Origin: JAFGJQ01 sp964586145
GTDB taxonomy: Bacteria > Planctomycetota > Phycisphaerae > UBA1845
Direction of reading: 5' to 3'
Length of the DNA: 64,000 nt
NCBI GenBank assembly: GCA_964586145.1
Contig: CAZPHH010000004.1
Span: forward strand, 42,184-106,183
Below are positions 33,672 through 41,763 of this stretch, in pieces. A model generated the notes under the pieces. The model saw only the letters and a list, made by a program, of their open reading frames with translations. It was not told where the DNA came from and did not search any database. The position numbers and the translations under genes were made by a program. Each line of letters starts with the position of its first letter. The first letter of the stretch is position 1.

Positions 33672-35873
33672 TCAGGGCTCATTCACGGCCGGTCGGGTGA
33701 CCGCCGCGCGGTCGGCCCGGATCTTGACGATGCGACCCTTTGTCATCTGCCGCACGTTGAGCCGGAGTTCCTGGTCCACCCCGTCCACCAACTCGCCGAA
33801 TTCGTCGACGTCGGCAACCGGCTCGTCGTTGACGTGCGTGATGATCTCGTAGGGACGCAGGCCGGCGACCGCCGCCCGCGACCCGGGCTCGATCTTCGAC
33901 ACCACCACGCCCGGTTCCTCCGTCCGACGCTGGTAGTACCGTCGTGCCTCGTACGTCAGGTCACGCACGGTCAGACCCAGAGCGTCGGATTTGTACCGCG
34001 GGGCGGAATCGTAGTGGGGCGGACTCTCCACAACAGTGAAGGTGTGCCAGTGCGTCTCGCCGTCACGGAAGTACTCCAGGTCGAACGGCCGGCCGAACCC
34101 CAGATCGGTCAGCGTCCGGGCAAATGCGTTGTTCGCGCTCGGCCAGGGCCTGGGAATCTGGTCCAGGTACTCCTCCGGCACTTCGCTGAGCCGGCTCCAG
34201 GGGAAATCGTAACCGAAGCCGCCGGCGTCCGTACGAACGGGGATCGGCCGATGGTGATCGGGCGCGCGGATGCGCAGCAAAATGTCACCCGGCTGCAGTC
34301 CGGCCTCGGCGGCCGGTGAATCCGGGTAGATGTACGACACCAACGCGCCGAAGGACCCGTCCTGTGTCAGTTCGGAAACGGCGTTCACGCGGGCCAGTTC
34401 GGTATCCAGGTTCTGGAGAACCACGCCCAGCCAGGCGATTCGGTTCTCCTCTGTTTCCGCGACGGGGACATTGCTTGCATCCGCGTTCGCCGCGAGGTCG
34501 TCGAGGAGGGGGATCACGAAGGCCAGCGGGGTGAGTCCCTCTTCATTGGACCGCCAGGAATCCTCGTCCTTGATGGTTTCCCGCACGGTCAGTGGCGCCG
34601 CAACCAGCGTGCCGTCCGGACGGAAGAGGAAGAGGTTCGACTCGTCCTGCGGGATGGACGGGTACACGTTTCGGCGATGCCCGACCTGGAACGAGGGCAC
34701 GCGGGCGTGCAGGTATCGCACGAGGTGGTCCTCCCCGAACAGCGAGACCGTCGCCCAGACCATCGCCCGGTTGCGGATCGTCCGGATGTCTCCCTGCTCA
34801 ATCCGCAATGGCCGGACGGCCTGGCATCCTTCCTCGTCGAGTACAGCGGTGAGGCACCCGTATTCACGCAGCGTGTGGCCGAACCGGGCGCGACAGGTCG
34901 TTTTGTCCGGCAGCCGCACTTCAATGCGTTCCAGCCGGGCGGTTTGTTTGGGGTTCAGGTCAGACAGGACGATCAGCGTCTCCTCGTCGCGCACGAGGCT
35001 GATCGTATGCACGGTTGTCGCCTGGTTGTCCCGGCTCCGGCGCCACCGGTACCGTGTGGAATCTTCGTCCTTCTTCGGGCTGCGGAAGGTGAGCGTGGTG
35101 TGCAGAAGCCCGTGTGAAAAGGCGTCCTCCACAGCGCCTAGAACGGCCTTCATCTCGTCCGCGGACCAGCACGGCCAGTCCAGAGGCGACCCTTTCCAGG
35201 AGTCGTCGACGGGCAGTTCCCCGTTCATGGACGCTCCCACCGCCGTACCGGTCCCGTCGACGATCAGGCAGGCCGGCGGCGCGGGCCGGACGGCAGGCCC
35301 CGTTTCCCGGATCATCACGCTCTTCGGCACCGGTTGGATGCTGGTGAGCCAGTCGGCTTCGCCAAGCTGGTACGTCACGGCGTACCACGGCTCGGGCCGG
35401 TCCGCCGCAAACTCCAGCGGAGCGGCATCGGCCAGGGGCTCTTCCAGCGCGAGCAGGAGGCCGTTCTCCCGGTGGGGATAGGCCGCAACGGTCGCCTCGG
35501 TACGCCGGTCGCCGCGTCGGACGGCGATGCGTTCCACGAAGCGAGGGTGAATCTGCGGGTCCAGGGTGAGGACCCGCGTCGGCGTCAGCAGCAGGCCGCC
35601 CGTTTCGTACGGGCGCTTCTCTCGGACGTACTTGGCGCCGTCGGAGAAGCGGTGATAGCTCCCGCAGTGGGGACATCGTTCGCGCCAGCCGGCGGCCGTG
35701 GGCTCGTCGCCCTGGTCGTACTTCAGGGTGTATTCCACGCGAACGAATGCCGATTCCATTCGCTGCGCCAGGGCGATCTGTTCCTCCACGCCGAGGGACT
35801 CCGCCTCATCGGCCGGGGCGGGTGCGGGGGCGATCCAGAGGAGGCCCGTCAGGGCTGCGTGTAGAAGTCGCAT
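33672..35873 (-). CDS. Secreted two-PDZ protein with degenerate protease-like domains
   Basis: A 733-residue exported protein (signal MRLLHAALTGLLWIAPAPAPA). A CPHCGSYH zinc-finger-like insert sits near 68-75. Two trypsin-fold-like stretches follow (about 85-240 and 265-440). In the first, the places expected for the catalytic residues read LLLTPTRVLTLD, HRENGLLLALEE and CLIVDGTGTAVGASMNG, with no His/Asp/Ser triad in register. Two PDZ-like domains come next (about 475-540 with AWLGVVLQNLD, SPAAEAGLQPGDILLRIRA; and about 610-720 with VVVSKIEPGSRAAVAGLRPYEIITHVND). It starts 24 bp downstream of the DegP-type gene on the same strand and is probably its operon partner. Reading: pseudoprotease or regulatory partner. 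Confidence 0.7.
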   Translation of the reverse strand: MRLLHAALTGLLWIAPAPAPADEAESLGVEEQIALAQRMESAFVRVEYTLKYDQGDEPTAAGWRERCPHCGSYHRFSDGAKYVREKRPYETGGLLLTPTRVLTLDPQIHPRFVERIAVRRGDRRTEATVAAYPHRENGLLLALEEPLADAAPLEFAADRPEPWYAVTYQLGEADWLTSIQPVPKSVMIRETGPAVRPAPPACLIVDGTGTAVGASMNGELPVDDSWKGSPLDWPCWSADEMKAVLGAVEDAFSHGLLHTTLTFRSPKKDEDSTRYRWRRSRDNQATTVHTISLVRDEETLIVLSDLNPKQTARLERIEVRLPDKTTCRARFGHTLREYGCLTAVLDEEGCQAVRPLRIEQGDIRTIRNRAMVWATVSLFGEDHLVRYLHARVPSFQVGHRRNVYPSIPQDESNLFLFRPDGTLVAAPLTVRETIKDEDSWRSNEEGLTPLAFVIPLLDDLAANADASNVPVAETEENRIAWLGVVLQNLDTELARVNAVSELTQDGSFGALVSYIYPDSPAAEAGLQPGDILLRIRAPDHHRPIPVRTDAGGFGYDFPWSRLSEVPEEYLDQIPRPWPSANNAFARTLTDLGFGRPFDLEYFRDGETHWHTFTVVESPPHYDSAPRYKSDALGLTVRDLTYEARRYYQRRTEEPGVVVSKIEPGSRAAVAGLRPYEIITHVNDEPVADVDEFGELVDGVDQELRLNVRQMTKGRIVKIRADRAAVTRPAVNEP

Positions 35874-35897
35874 AGGTCGTGCCTTTCCGGGTGAGGT

Positions 35898-37277
35898 TTA
35901 CTCGCGCTCGTAATCACGAAGGAAATCGAGCACCACTTGCCGCATCAGTCCGTTGCGCAGAACGGTGAAGACCACGCGGTGCCGCTCGTCCACTTTCTCC
36001 ACGAGGGTCGTGTGAATCTGCTGTAGATCGTCCAGCGTGCGCACGTCCCGGCCGTCGACCTTGAGAATGATGTCGTTGGTCTGTAGGCCCGATCCTGCAG
36101 CGTTTCCGGGATACTTCACGGAATAGACGAACACGCCTTCCTGCCGGTGGAAGTGCAGCTCCGGGTTCTCAAACTGGTTGATGGTCTTGACCGTGAGGTC
36201 CCAGCGCTTGCAGTCGTACGAGTCTCCCTCCACCCTTCCCTTCTCCCGCGGGATCATCTGGCAGGTCTGCTCCGCGTCGTTCCGCTGGAACCGGACCTGC
36301 ACCGGCTGGTCGACCGGCAGCAGGCCCAGCCAGGTTCGGATGGCGGGCAGGTCCTCTTCCGTCAGGGCGTTCATCGCTCGACCATTGACCGAGAGGATGC
36401 GATCGCGCGGCTGCAGACCCGCGGCCCGGGCGGGGCTCTCCGGGTCCGTGCTGGCGACGATGACGCCCTGCGTGCCCTCGAAGTACGTGTTGCGGTTGAA
36501 GTCCCGCAACGGCTGAAGCTCCAGCCCGGTCCAGGACCAGCGGACCTCTCCGTGCGTGCGAAGCTGGTCCACGACGAAGGCCACGGTGTCGGACGGCACG
36601 GCAAACGCGAGGTCGCCGCCCATGAGATACCCGCGCGAATTGATGCCGATGACCTCGCCGCGCGTGTTGACCAGCGGCCCCCCGGAGTTGCCCGGGCTGA
36701 TCGCGCAGTCCGTCTGGAGCCACAGGCTGTACTCGCTGTTGCCGGGAAGATAACGGCGCGTGCAGGCGATGATGCCGATGGAAACGCTCCGGCTCAGTCC
36801 CCAGGGCGCTCCCATCGCCATCACGAAGTCGCCTTCCTCCAGGTTCGCCGACCCGCCCAGCGGGGCGTACGGCAGGTCCCCGGCCCCCTCGGGCACGTCC
36901 AGTTGCAGCAGGGCCAGGTCGGTGTCTTTGTCGGAGCCGACCACCCGGGCGTTCATGGCCCGGCCGTCGTACAGCAGGCAGCGAACCTCGACGGCCTTGT
37001 CGATGACGTGCCAGTTGGTCAGCAGCTCCCCGGCGGGCGAGATGAGCACGCCGCTGCCCGACACCTCCTGGGCACGCTTCTTGCCCTCTTCATAGGTGTC
37101 CCGGATGCACTTGACGAACACCACCGCGGGAAAGACCCGGTTCTTCGCGCTCCGCACCGTGTCCCGGAAGTCGGGCCCGTGCCCGACCAGCAGCGCACGG
37201 TCGTCACCCCGCACGATGCCTGCCCCCGCAAGAACCAGGGCCACGGCCAGCCATCCACGCATATTGCCTCTGTTCAT
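35898..37277 (-). CDS. DegP/DegQ-type serine protease with two PDZ domains
   Basis: A 459-residue periplasmic S1C protease. Signal peptide (MRGWLAVALVLAGAGIVRG), then the trypsin domain with an intact triad: TNWHVID (His about 91), DTDLALLQ (Asp about 120) and SPGNSGGPL (Ser about 195). An early cysteine pair (CIRDTY and CLLYD) is present. Two PDZ domains follow (about 255-340 and 365-450). The ATG at 37277 has GGGAG nine nt upstream; another ATG at 37286 is next to it. Likely quality control of envelope proteins. It lies downstream of the Ycf46-type AAA+ gene. Confidence 0.9.
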   Translation of the reverse strand: MNRGNMRGWLAVALVLAGAGIVRGDDRALLVGHGPDFRDTVRSAKNRVFPAVVFVKCIRDTYEEGKKRAQEVSGSGVLISPAGELLTNWHVIDKAVEVRCLLYDGRAMNARVVGSDKDTDLALLQLDVPEGAGDLPYAPLGGSANLEEGDFVMAMGAPWGLSRSVSIGIIACTRRYLPGNSEYSLWLQTDCAISPGNSGGPLVNTRGEVIGINSRGYLMGGDLAFAVPSDTVAFVVDQLRTHGEVRWSWTGLELQPLRDFNRNTYFEGTQGVIVASTDPESPARAAGLQPRDRILSVNGRAMNALTEEDLPAIRTWLGLLPVDQPVQVRFQRNDAEQTCQMIPREKGRVEGDSYDCKRWDLTVKTINQFENPELHFHRQEGVFVYSVKYPGNAAGSGLQTNDIILKVDGRDVRTLDDLQQIHTTLVEKVDERHRVVFTVLRNGLMRQVVLDFLRDYERE

Positions 37278-37508
37278 AGCGCGCATCTCCCGGGCGCAAA
37301 GGCCCGCAAGCCAGGAGCACGGAACGGCCACCGTGATCGGAACGGGATTCGGCCGCCGTCGCACCCCCCGTCACACCGGCTCCGCTGGCGGAATCGTACC
37401 GCCGTTCAACCGAATTACCACGCCGAACGGGCCGGTCCTGACAGTCTATACGCACGGCGCGGTACGCAGGTTTCAGGAGGGGGCCCGCCCACCCGTGCCA
37501 CTGTTCCC

Positions 37509-38999
37509 TCAGTCGGCCGGGACGCAGCGGCTGGCGGCCCAGGCCCGCAGGGCGGCGACCCGCTCGGCCATCGTCAGGGACAGTGGCCGGGTGCCGCGGA
37601 TTTCCGCGAGCAAATCCTCCTGCAACAGGTCCCGACTCTGACCAAACGCACTGTACAGCCCGCAAACGACAGCCTGCTCGATCTCGGCCCCGCTGAACCC
37701 CTCGGCCGCGTCGGCCAGGGCGGACAGATCAAACCGGCCGGGGTCACGTTTGCGTTTCATCAGGTGGATGGCGAAAATAAACTTTCGGGCCTCGTGGTCG
37801 GGCAGATCCACGAAGAAGATCTCGTCAAACCGTCCCTTCCGAACCAGCTCCGGCGGCAGGGCGGAGATGTCATTGGCGGTTGCCACGCAGAAGATCGGCG
37901 ACTGGTGGTCCTGGAACCAGTTCAGCAGCGTGCCGAACATCCGCTTGGACAAGCCGCCGTCGCTGGACTCCGCCCCCGCCGACGCAAAGGCCTTCTCGAT
38001 CTCGTCGATCCACAACACCACGGGCGCCATGGACTCCGCCTGCTTGATGGCCATCCGCAGGTTTCGTTCCGACTCGCCCACGTACTTGTCGTAAAGCTGC
38101 CCGGGATCGAGCTTGAGCAGCGGCATTCGCCACGCCGTCGCCACGGCCTTGCACGCCGCGCTCTTGCCGCAGCCCTGCACGCCCAGCAGCAGGATGCCGC
38201 GCGGTGGCTGGAGCCCGAACTCCCGCGCCTGTGCCGACAGGGCGCCCGCCCGCTTCTTCAGCCATTCCTTGAGGTTGGTCAGACCGCCGATTTGGTCCAG
38301 GCTGACCTCCGGCTCGATGTATTCCAGCAGGCCGGCCTCGCGGATCATGTCGCGTTTGACGACCAGCAGGCGATCGATGTCGTCGGCGTTGAGGCAGTCA
38401 TCGTCGAGAATCACGCGGGAAATGGCCATGCGGGCTTCGTGCGCGGTCAGCCCCCGCAGCATCTGAATGATGTGCTGGAACTGCGTTCGTGACAGGTCCG
38501 TGCGGATGGAAGAGTACCGCGACAGTTCCTTGAACGTGTCGCGGACAATCGCCTCCAGTTCCGCCTCGTCGGGCAGGGGGACGTCGAAGGGAGTGGCCAG
38601 GCGCTTGAGCGAGTCGGGCAGCAAGGTCGTCGTGTCGATGAGAATCATCGTCTGCTGCCGCTCGGGTGCGTTTTGTGCGAAAGTGCGCACCATCCGCTGC
38701 AGGGTGGCGTCACCCAGGTGCGTGCAGAGCTCCTTCGCAATGAAGACTGCCGGCCAGGTCCGCGACAGCATCCAGGAGAGGGCGTCGGCCGGCTTGAGGG
38801 TCCCGCCGATGATCTCCTGGGAGGCGGGCGGCGTGTTCCGCAGGCCTTCCACCACGTTCCAGACGTATGCATGCATGGCCAACGAGCGGACGACCTGCAA
38901 CACGCGGTCCAGCGCCCGGCGCTCCTCATCCGTCTCGATCGTGATCAGCGGATGGCGAGAGCGGATCAGCAGCCGCAGGTCGTCGATGGTGTCAGCCAT
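37509..38999 (-). CDS. Ycf46-like AAA+ ATPase
   Basis: A 496-residue cytoplasmic ATPase. An N-terminal domain of about 210 residues (DLRLLIRSRHPLITIETDEERRALDRVLQVV in parts) resembles a degenerate AAA domain; it is followed by a linker and one full AAA+ module. That module has GVQGCGKS (Walker A, about 268-275), VLWIDEIEKAF (Walker B), the arginine-finger region ELVRKGRFDEIFFVDLP and a C-terminal lid (ADAAEGFSGAEIEQAVV). It matches the Ycf46 group, found in cyanobacteria, plastids and many planctomycetes, whose role is poorly known. The start MADTIDD is chosen from the family. Confidence 0.85.
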   Translation of the reverse strand: MADTIDDLRLLIRSRHPLITIETDEERRALDRVLQVVRSLAMHAYVWNVVEGLRNTPPASQEIIGGTLKPADALSWMLSRTWPAVFIAKELCTHLGDATLQRMVRTFAQNAPERQQTMILIDTTTLLPDSLKRLATPFDVPLPDEAELEAIVRDTFKELSRYSSIRTDLSRTQFQHIIQMLRGLTAHEARMAISRVILDDDCLNADDIDRLLVVKRDMIREAGLLEYIEPEVSLDQIGGLTNLKEWLKKRAGALSAQAREFGLQPPRGILLLGVQGCGKSAACKAVATAWRMPLLKLDPGQLYDKYVGESERNLRMAIKQAESMAPVVLWIDEIEKAFASAGAESSDGGLSKRMFGTLLNWFQDHQSPIFCVATANDISALPPELVRKGRFDEIFFVDLPDHEARKFIFAIHLMKRKRDPGRFDLSALADAAEGFSGAEIEQAVVCGLYSAFGQSRDLLQEDLLAEIRGTRPLSLTMAERVAALRAWAASRCVPAD

Positions 39000-39139
39000 G
39001 GTCGGAATCCCCGAAGATCGCCGGCGTCCGCGGCGCCCTCCCGAACGGCGGCCGCTCGCAACATGGTACCGATCTCTGCTGCGCCGGTCCAAAGCGCTCG
39101 CCGGTTGGCCGGCCCGGCGGAGAATTCGCCCGGGACAGC

Positions 39140-39170
39140 TTGACATATCAAGAGCTTAGGATATATACAT
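39140..39170 (+). promoter_or_regulatory. ArsR/YgaP promoter and operator
   Basis: A perfect TTGACA -35 (39140-39145) and TATATA/TATACA -10 (39162-39167 or 39164-39169) in an AT-rich island. An imperfect palindrome (ATATC...GATAT, 39145-39164) lies between the two boxes, where an ArsR-type repressor would block RNA polymerase. The predicted start is at or within a few bases of the ATG at 39177. Confidence 0.65.
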
Positions 39171-39176
39171 ATAACG

Positions 39177-39518
39177 ATGGCCGCCGCCCGGGAAAAACGA
39201 ATCCCCGCCGAAACGCTGGAACAGGCGGCGGACGTGCTGCGGGTGCTCGCGCATCCGCGGCGCCTGCGAATGCTGGAAGTGCTCGCGGGGCAGAACCTTA
39301 CGGTTGGCGCCCTGGCAAAGGCCGTCGGTATGGCCCCGGCGGCGTGCAGCCAGCATCTGAACCTGCTGCACGCCCACGGCGTGCTGGCCCGCGTCCGGGA
39401 CGGGCGGACCACGCACTACACGGTGGTGAACCCGCACGCCCTGGCCTTGCTCGAGTGCATTCGCAAGCACGCCAGGCCGGCGACGGGCGCGACGGGCAGG
39501 AAACGAGACGAAAGCTGA
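39177..39518 (+). CDS. ArsR-family transcriptional repressor (YgaV-like)
   Basis: A 113-residue winged-helix repressor: VLRVLAHPRRLRMLEVLAGQ (about 21-40), recognition helix MAPAACSQHLNLLHAHGVL (about 51-69) and wing VRDGRTTHYTVVN. It has two Cys: one in AACSQH (about 57) and one in LLECIRKH (about 94), plausible thiol sensors, but not at classic ArsR metal-site positions. The gene lacks a ribosome site and may be leaderless. It is followed 17 bp later by a YgaP-like rhodanese, as YgaV/YgaP are paired in E. coli, so it may sense sulfane sulfur. Confidence 0.85.
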   Translation: MAAAREKRIPAETLEQAADVLRVLAHPRRLRMLEVLAGQNLTVGALAKAVGMAPAACSQHLNLLHAHGVLARVRDGRTTHYTVVNPHALALLECIRKHARPATGATGRKRDES

Positions 39519-39535
39519 GCGAGGAGGCGAACACA

Positions 39536-40126
39536 GTGACGACCGCGACGAAAAGAATCAGCCCGGGAGAGCTGGGAAAGCACATCGAGGGTGACGGAGC
39601 GCATCGACTCATCGACGTGCGGAACCCGGACGAATACGAAGTGATGCACGTACGCGGCGCGGAAAACGTGCCGCTGATGCAGCTTCTCGACCACGCGTGT
39701 GAATGGGACCGGAACCAGCCTCTGATGCTGATCTGCCATCAGGGGCCGCGCTCCGAAAACGCGGTGCGGCAGTTGGAGGTGGCCGGCTTTGCCGACCTGG
39801 CCATGGTGGAGGGCGGAACGCTCGCCTGCTCACGGGCACGCGTGCCCGTGGTTCGCGGCCGGCGTCGGTTCTCCATCCAGCAGCAGATGCAGTTGATCGT
39901 CGGGCCCATGATCCTGGCCGGCGCCATCGGCTCGCTCTTCTACACGCCGCTCATTGTCCTGACCTTTATCGGCGGATGCGGGCTGCTGATGGCCGGAACC
40001 ACCGGCTTCTGTCCGCTGGTGAACGTGCTGAGCCGGGCGCCGTGGAACCAGCCGAAGAAGGTCTGCGCCGCGCCGCCGTCCGACTGCAGCCCGGGCCCCC
40101 GGGCGAAGAGTTGCTGCGGCGGGTGA
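39536..40126 (+). CDS. ygaP: YgaP-like membrane rhodanese with cysteine-rich tail
   Basis: A 196-residue protein: rhodanese domain (about 8-100) with the catalytic loop LICHQGPRSEN (Cys about 66), then two membrane helices (about 123-140 and 144-165) of the DUF2892 type (MQLIVGPMILAGAIGSLFYTP, GGCGLLMAGTTGFCPLVNVL). The tail is unusual: after KK it holds CAAPPSDC and SCCGG, four Cys in 18 residues, in addition to C-FCP in the membrane part. A sulfurtransferase that moves sulfane sulfur at the membrane is likely. The GTG at 39536 has GAGGAGG upstream. It should be co-regulated with the ArsR gene. Confidence 0.88.
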   Translation: MTTATKRISPGELGKHIEGDGAHRLIDVRNPDEYEVMHVRGAENVPLMQLLDHACEWDRNQPLMLICHQGPRSENAVRQLEVAGFADLAMVEGGTLACSRARVPVVRGRRRFSIQQQMQLIVGPMILAGAIGSLFYTPLIVLTFIGGCGLLMAGTTGFCPLVNVLSRAPWNQPKKVCAAPPSDCSPGPRAKSCCGG

Positions 40127-40133
40127 GCATTCG

Positions 40134-40529
40134 TCAAGCGCCGCAGGGCTCGTTCGTCTCTCGGAGGATCTGAACCAGGCGGTCCGCGCCGGCTTCACAG
40201 GCCGCGCGGATCGTCTGAATCTCTTCTCGCGTGATGCGGTCGACGTGGATCCCCGCTGTCACGCAAACGGTGACACGCAGTTGCTCGGCCAGCCTTTCAG
40301 CCACGGCGCGGACAATCTCCTCCTCGCGATGCGGCGGGACGCCGGCGGCCTGAACCGACGCGGTCGGGGCCGCCAGGGCGGCCGCGCCGATGTGATCCGC
40401 ACCGCCGGCGATGTGTAGACGGAGGTCCGCCCCGTGCATCTGCCAGGAAAAGGTGACTTGCGTACGCCCAGTGCCGATGGGAAACACGTTCACGGCGGAA
40501 CACCCCCTTGCATGGGCCCGTTCGTCCAT
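40134..40529 (-). CDS. LpdD-like (prenylated-flavin chaperone-like) protein
   Basis: A 131-residue protein. I match the pattern GGADHIGAAALAA...ASVQAAGVPPHREEEIVRAVAERLAEQLRVTVCVTAGIHVDRITREEI to the LpdD-like prenylated flavin chaperone group, known from partners of UbiD-type decarboxylases. No UbiD or UbiX gene is in the window, so any decarboxylase partner lies elsewhere. The start MDERAHARG is the first after the glycosyltransferase stop, 32 bp away. It converges on ygaP with 7 bp between. A second function cannot be excluded. Confidence 0.6.
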   Translation of the reverse strand: MDERAHARGCSAVNVFPIGTGRTQVTFSWQMHGADLRLHIAGGADHIGAAALAAPTASVQAAGVPPHREEEIVRAVAERLAEQLRVTVCVTAGIHVDRITREEIQTIRAACEAGADRLVQILRETNEPCGA

Positions 40530-40561
40530 GCGTGCCTTGCGGGACGGATTATCCGCGAATG

Positions 40562-41758
40562 TCAGCCGGACGTCGATGACGGCGCCGGCGCGAAAAGGAG
40601 TGATTCCAGACGTGACATCTCCCGCTCCCAGCAGTGGTTTGCTGCGACGAACCGCCGGGCGGCCGCGCCAAGCCGGAAGCACCGGTCCGGATCGGCCAGG
40701 AGTGAGACGACCTGCTCGGCGAACGCGCTCGCGGCATCCGCGATCAGATAATGGACCCCGTCCTTCGCCGATAACCCGGTTGCCGCGGCAGACGTGAGCA
40801 CAACCGGGCGGGCGGCCGCCATGGCCTCCAGCACCTTGTTCTGCAGGCCGCGCGCAATGCGAATGGGAGAGACACTCACCCGAAACCGGCGGACAAACGA
40901 GAACACGTCGTCCACCTCGCCAACGACGTGTACGCCGGGCGCATCGGCCAGGGCCCGCACGGCCCGCGTCGGGTGTCGTCCAACGATCTCAAACGACGCG
41001 TCTGGAACGCGCCGGCGAATCAGAGGCCAGATTTCGCGGACAAACCAGACCACCGCATCGATGTTCGGCGGGTAATCCATGCAGCCGACGAACCCCGCGA
41101 CGGGCGTCGGGGGCACCCACTGCGATTCCGGGAGCTCGGGGATCGTTACGCCGTTGGAGATCGTGAATACCCGCTGCCGGAGGGCGGAGACGCCCAGGTC
41201 CGCCGCCTCTGCATCCGTGATGACGGCCGCCGCGTCAAATTCGTTGAGCCACTGCAATTCCCGCGTCGCCAGCCGGCGGCCTTCGATGTCGTACAGGCGA
41301 GCCCGGGCCCCGGACGCCCGCCGGGCATAGGCCGTCCACTTGCGCGAGTCCAGGTCGCAGAAGTCCAATACCTTTCGCGGGGCGTTGACGCACTGCGCGT
41401 ACGGGGCCATGCCCGAGGAAAAGACGAGCACGGCGTCGAATGCTACCTGGGAGTTCCAGCGATGCAGGGTCCGAACCATTTGCAGGTGCTGGTAGTAACC
41501 TTCCGTAAACGTGCCTCCGCGGGCGAGGTTCCACAGCCCGCGCGGCGTCGAGACGGCCTTGAACAACCGGATGGCCGCCGCGTCCGCACACATCGCGCGA
41601 ACCGCGTCCACATGCAAAAGGTCCGCCGGATCGTCCACGAAGCAGCCGCACCACACCTGATGCCGGCGCCGCAGATAGCTCAGCTCATGGAACGAGCGCA
41701 GTTTGTCGCCTTTGTTCGGCGGGTAGGGCAAACGATGGACAAGGTACAGCACGTTCAT
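40562..41758 (-). CDS. Glycosyltransferase family 1, TIGR03087-like (XrtA/PEP-CTERM-associated)
   Basis: A 398-residue GT-B glycosyltransferase. The N-terminus MNVLYLVHRLPYPPNKGDKLRSFHEL (in parts) is the hallmark of TIGR03087, usually found with XrtA exosortase loci. The C-terminal donor domain is clear: VAGFVGCMDYPPNIDAVVWF, SFEIVGRHP, SVSPIRIARGLQNKVLEAMAAARPVVLTS (in parts; an ExxxxxxxE region near GLQNKVLEAMA). It starts 5 bp after the FemAB-like gene stop. Likely adds a sugar in exopolysaccharide assembly. No exosortase, EpsL or polymerase lies nearby. Confidence 0.85.
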   Translation of the reverse strand: MNVLYLVHRLPYPPNKGDKLRSFHELSYLRRRHQVWCGCFVDDPADLLHVDAVRAMCADAAAIRLFKAVSTPRGLWNLARGGTFTEGYYQHLQMVRTLHRWNSQVAFDAVLVFSSGMAPYAQCVNAPRKVLDFCDLDSRKWTAYARRASGARARLYDIEGRRLATRELQWLNEFDAAAVITDAEAADLGVSALRQRVFTISNGVTIPELPESQWVPPTPVAGFVGCMDYPPNIDAVVWFVREIWPLIRRRVPDASFEIVGRHPTRAVRALADAPGVHVVGEVDDVFSFVRRFRVSVSPIRIARGLQNKVLEAMAAARPVVLTSAAATGLSAKDGVHYLIADAASAFAEQVVSLLADPDRCFRLGAAARRFVAANHCWEREMSRLESLLFAPAPSSTSG

Positions 41759-41763
41759 GGTTG

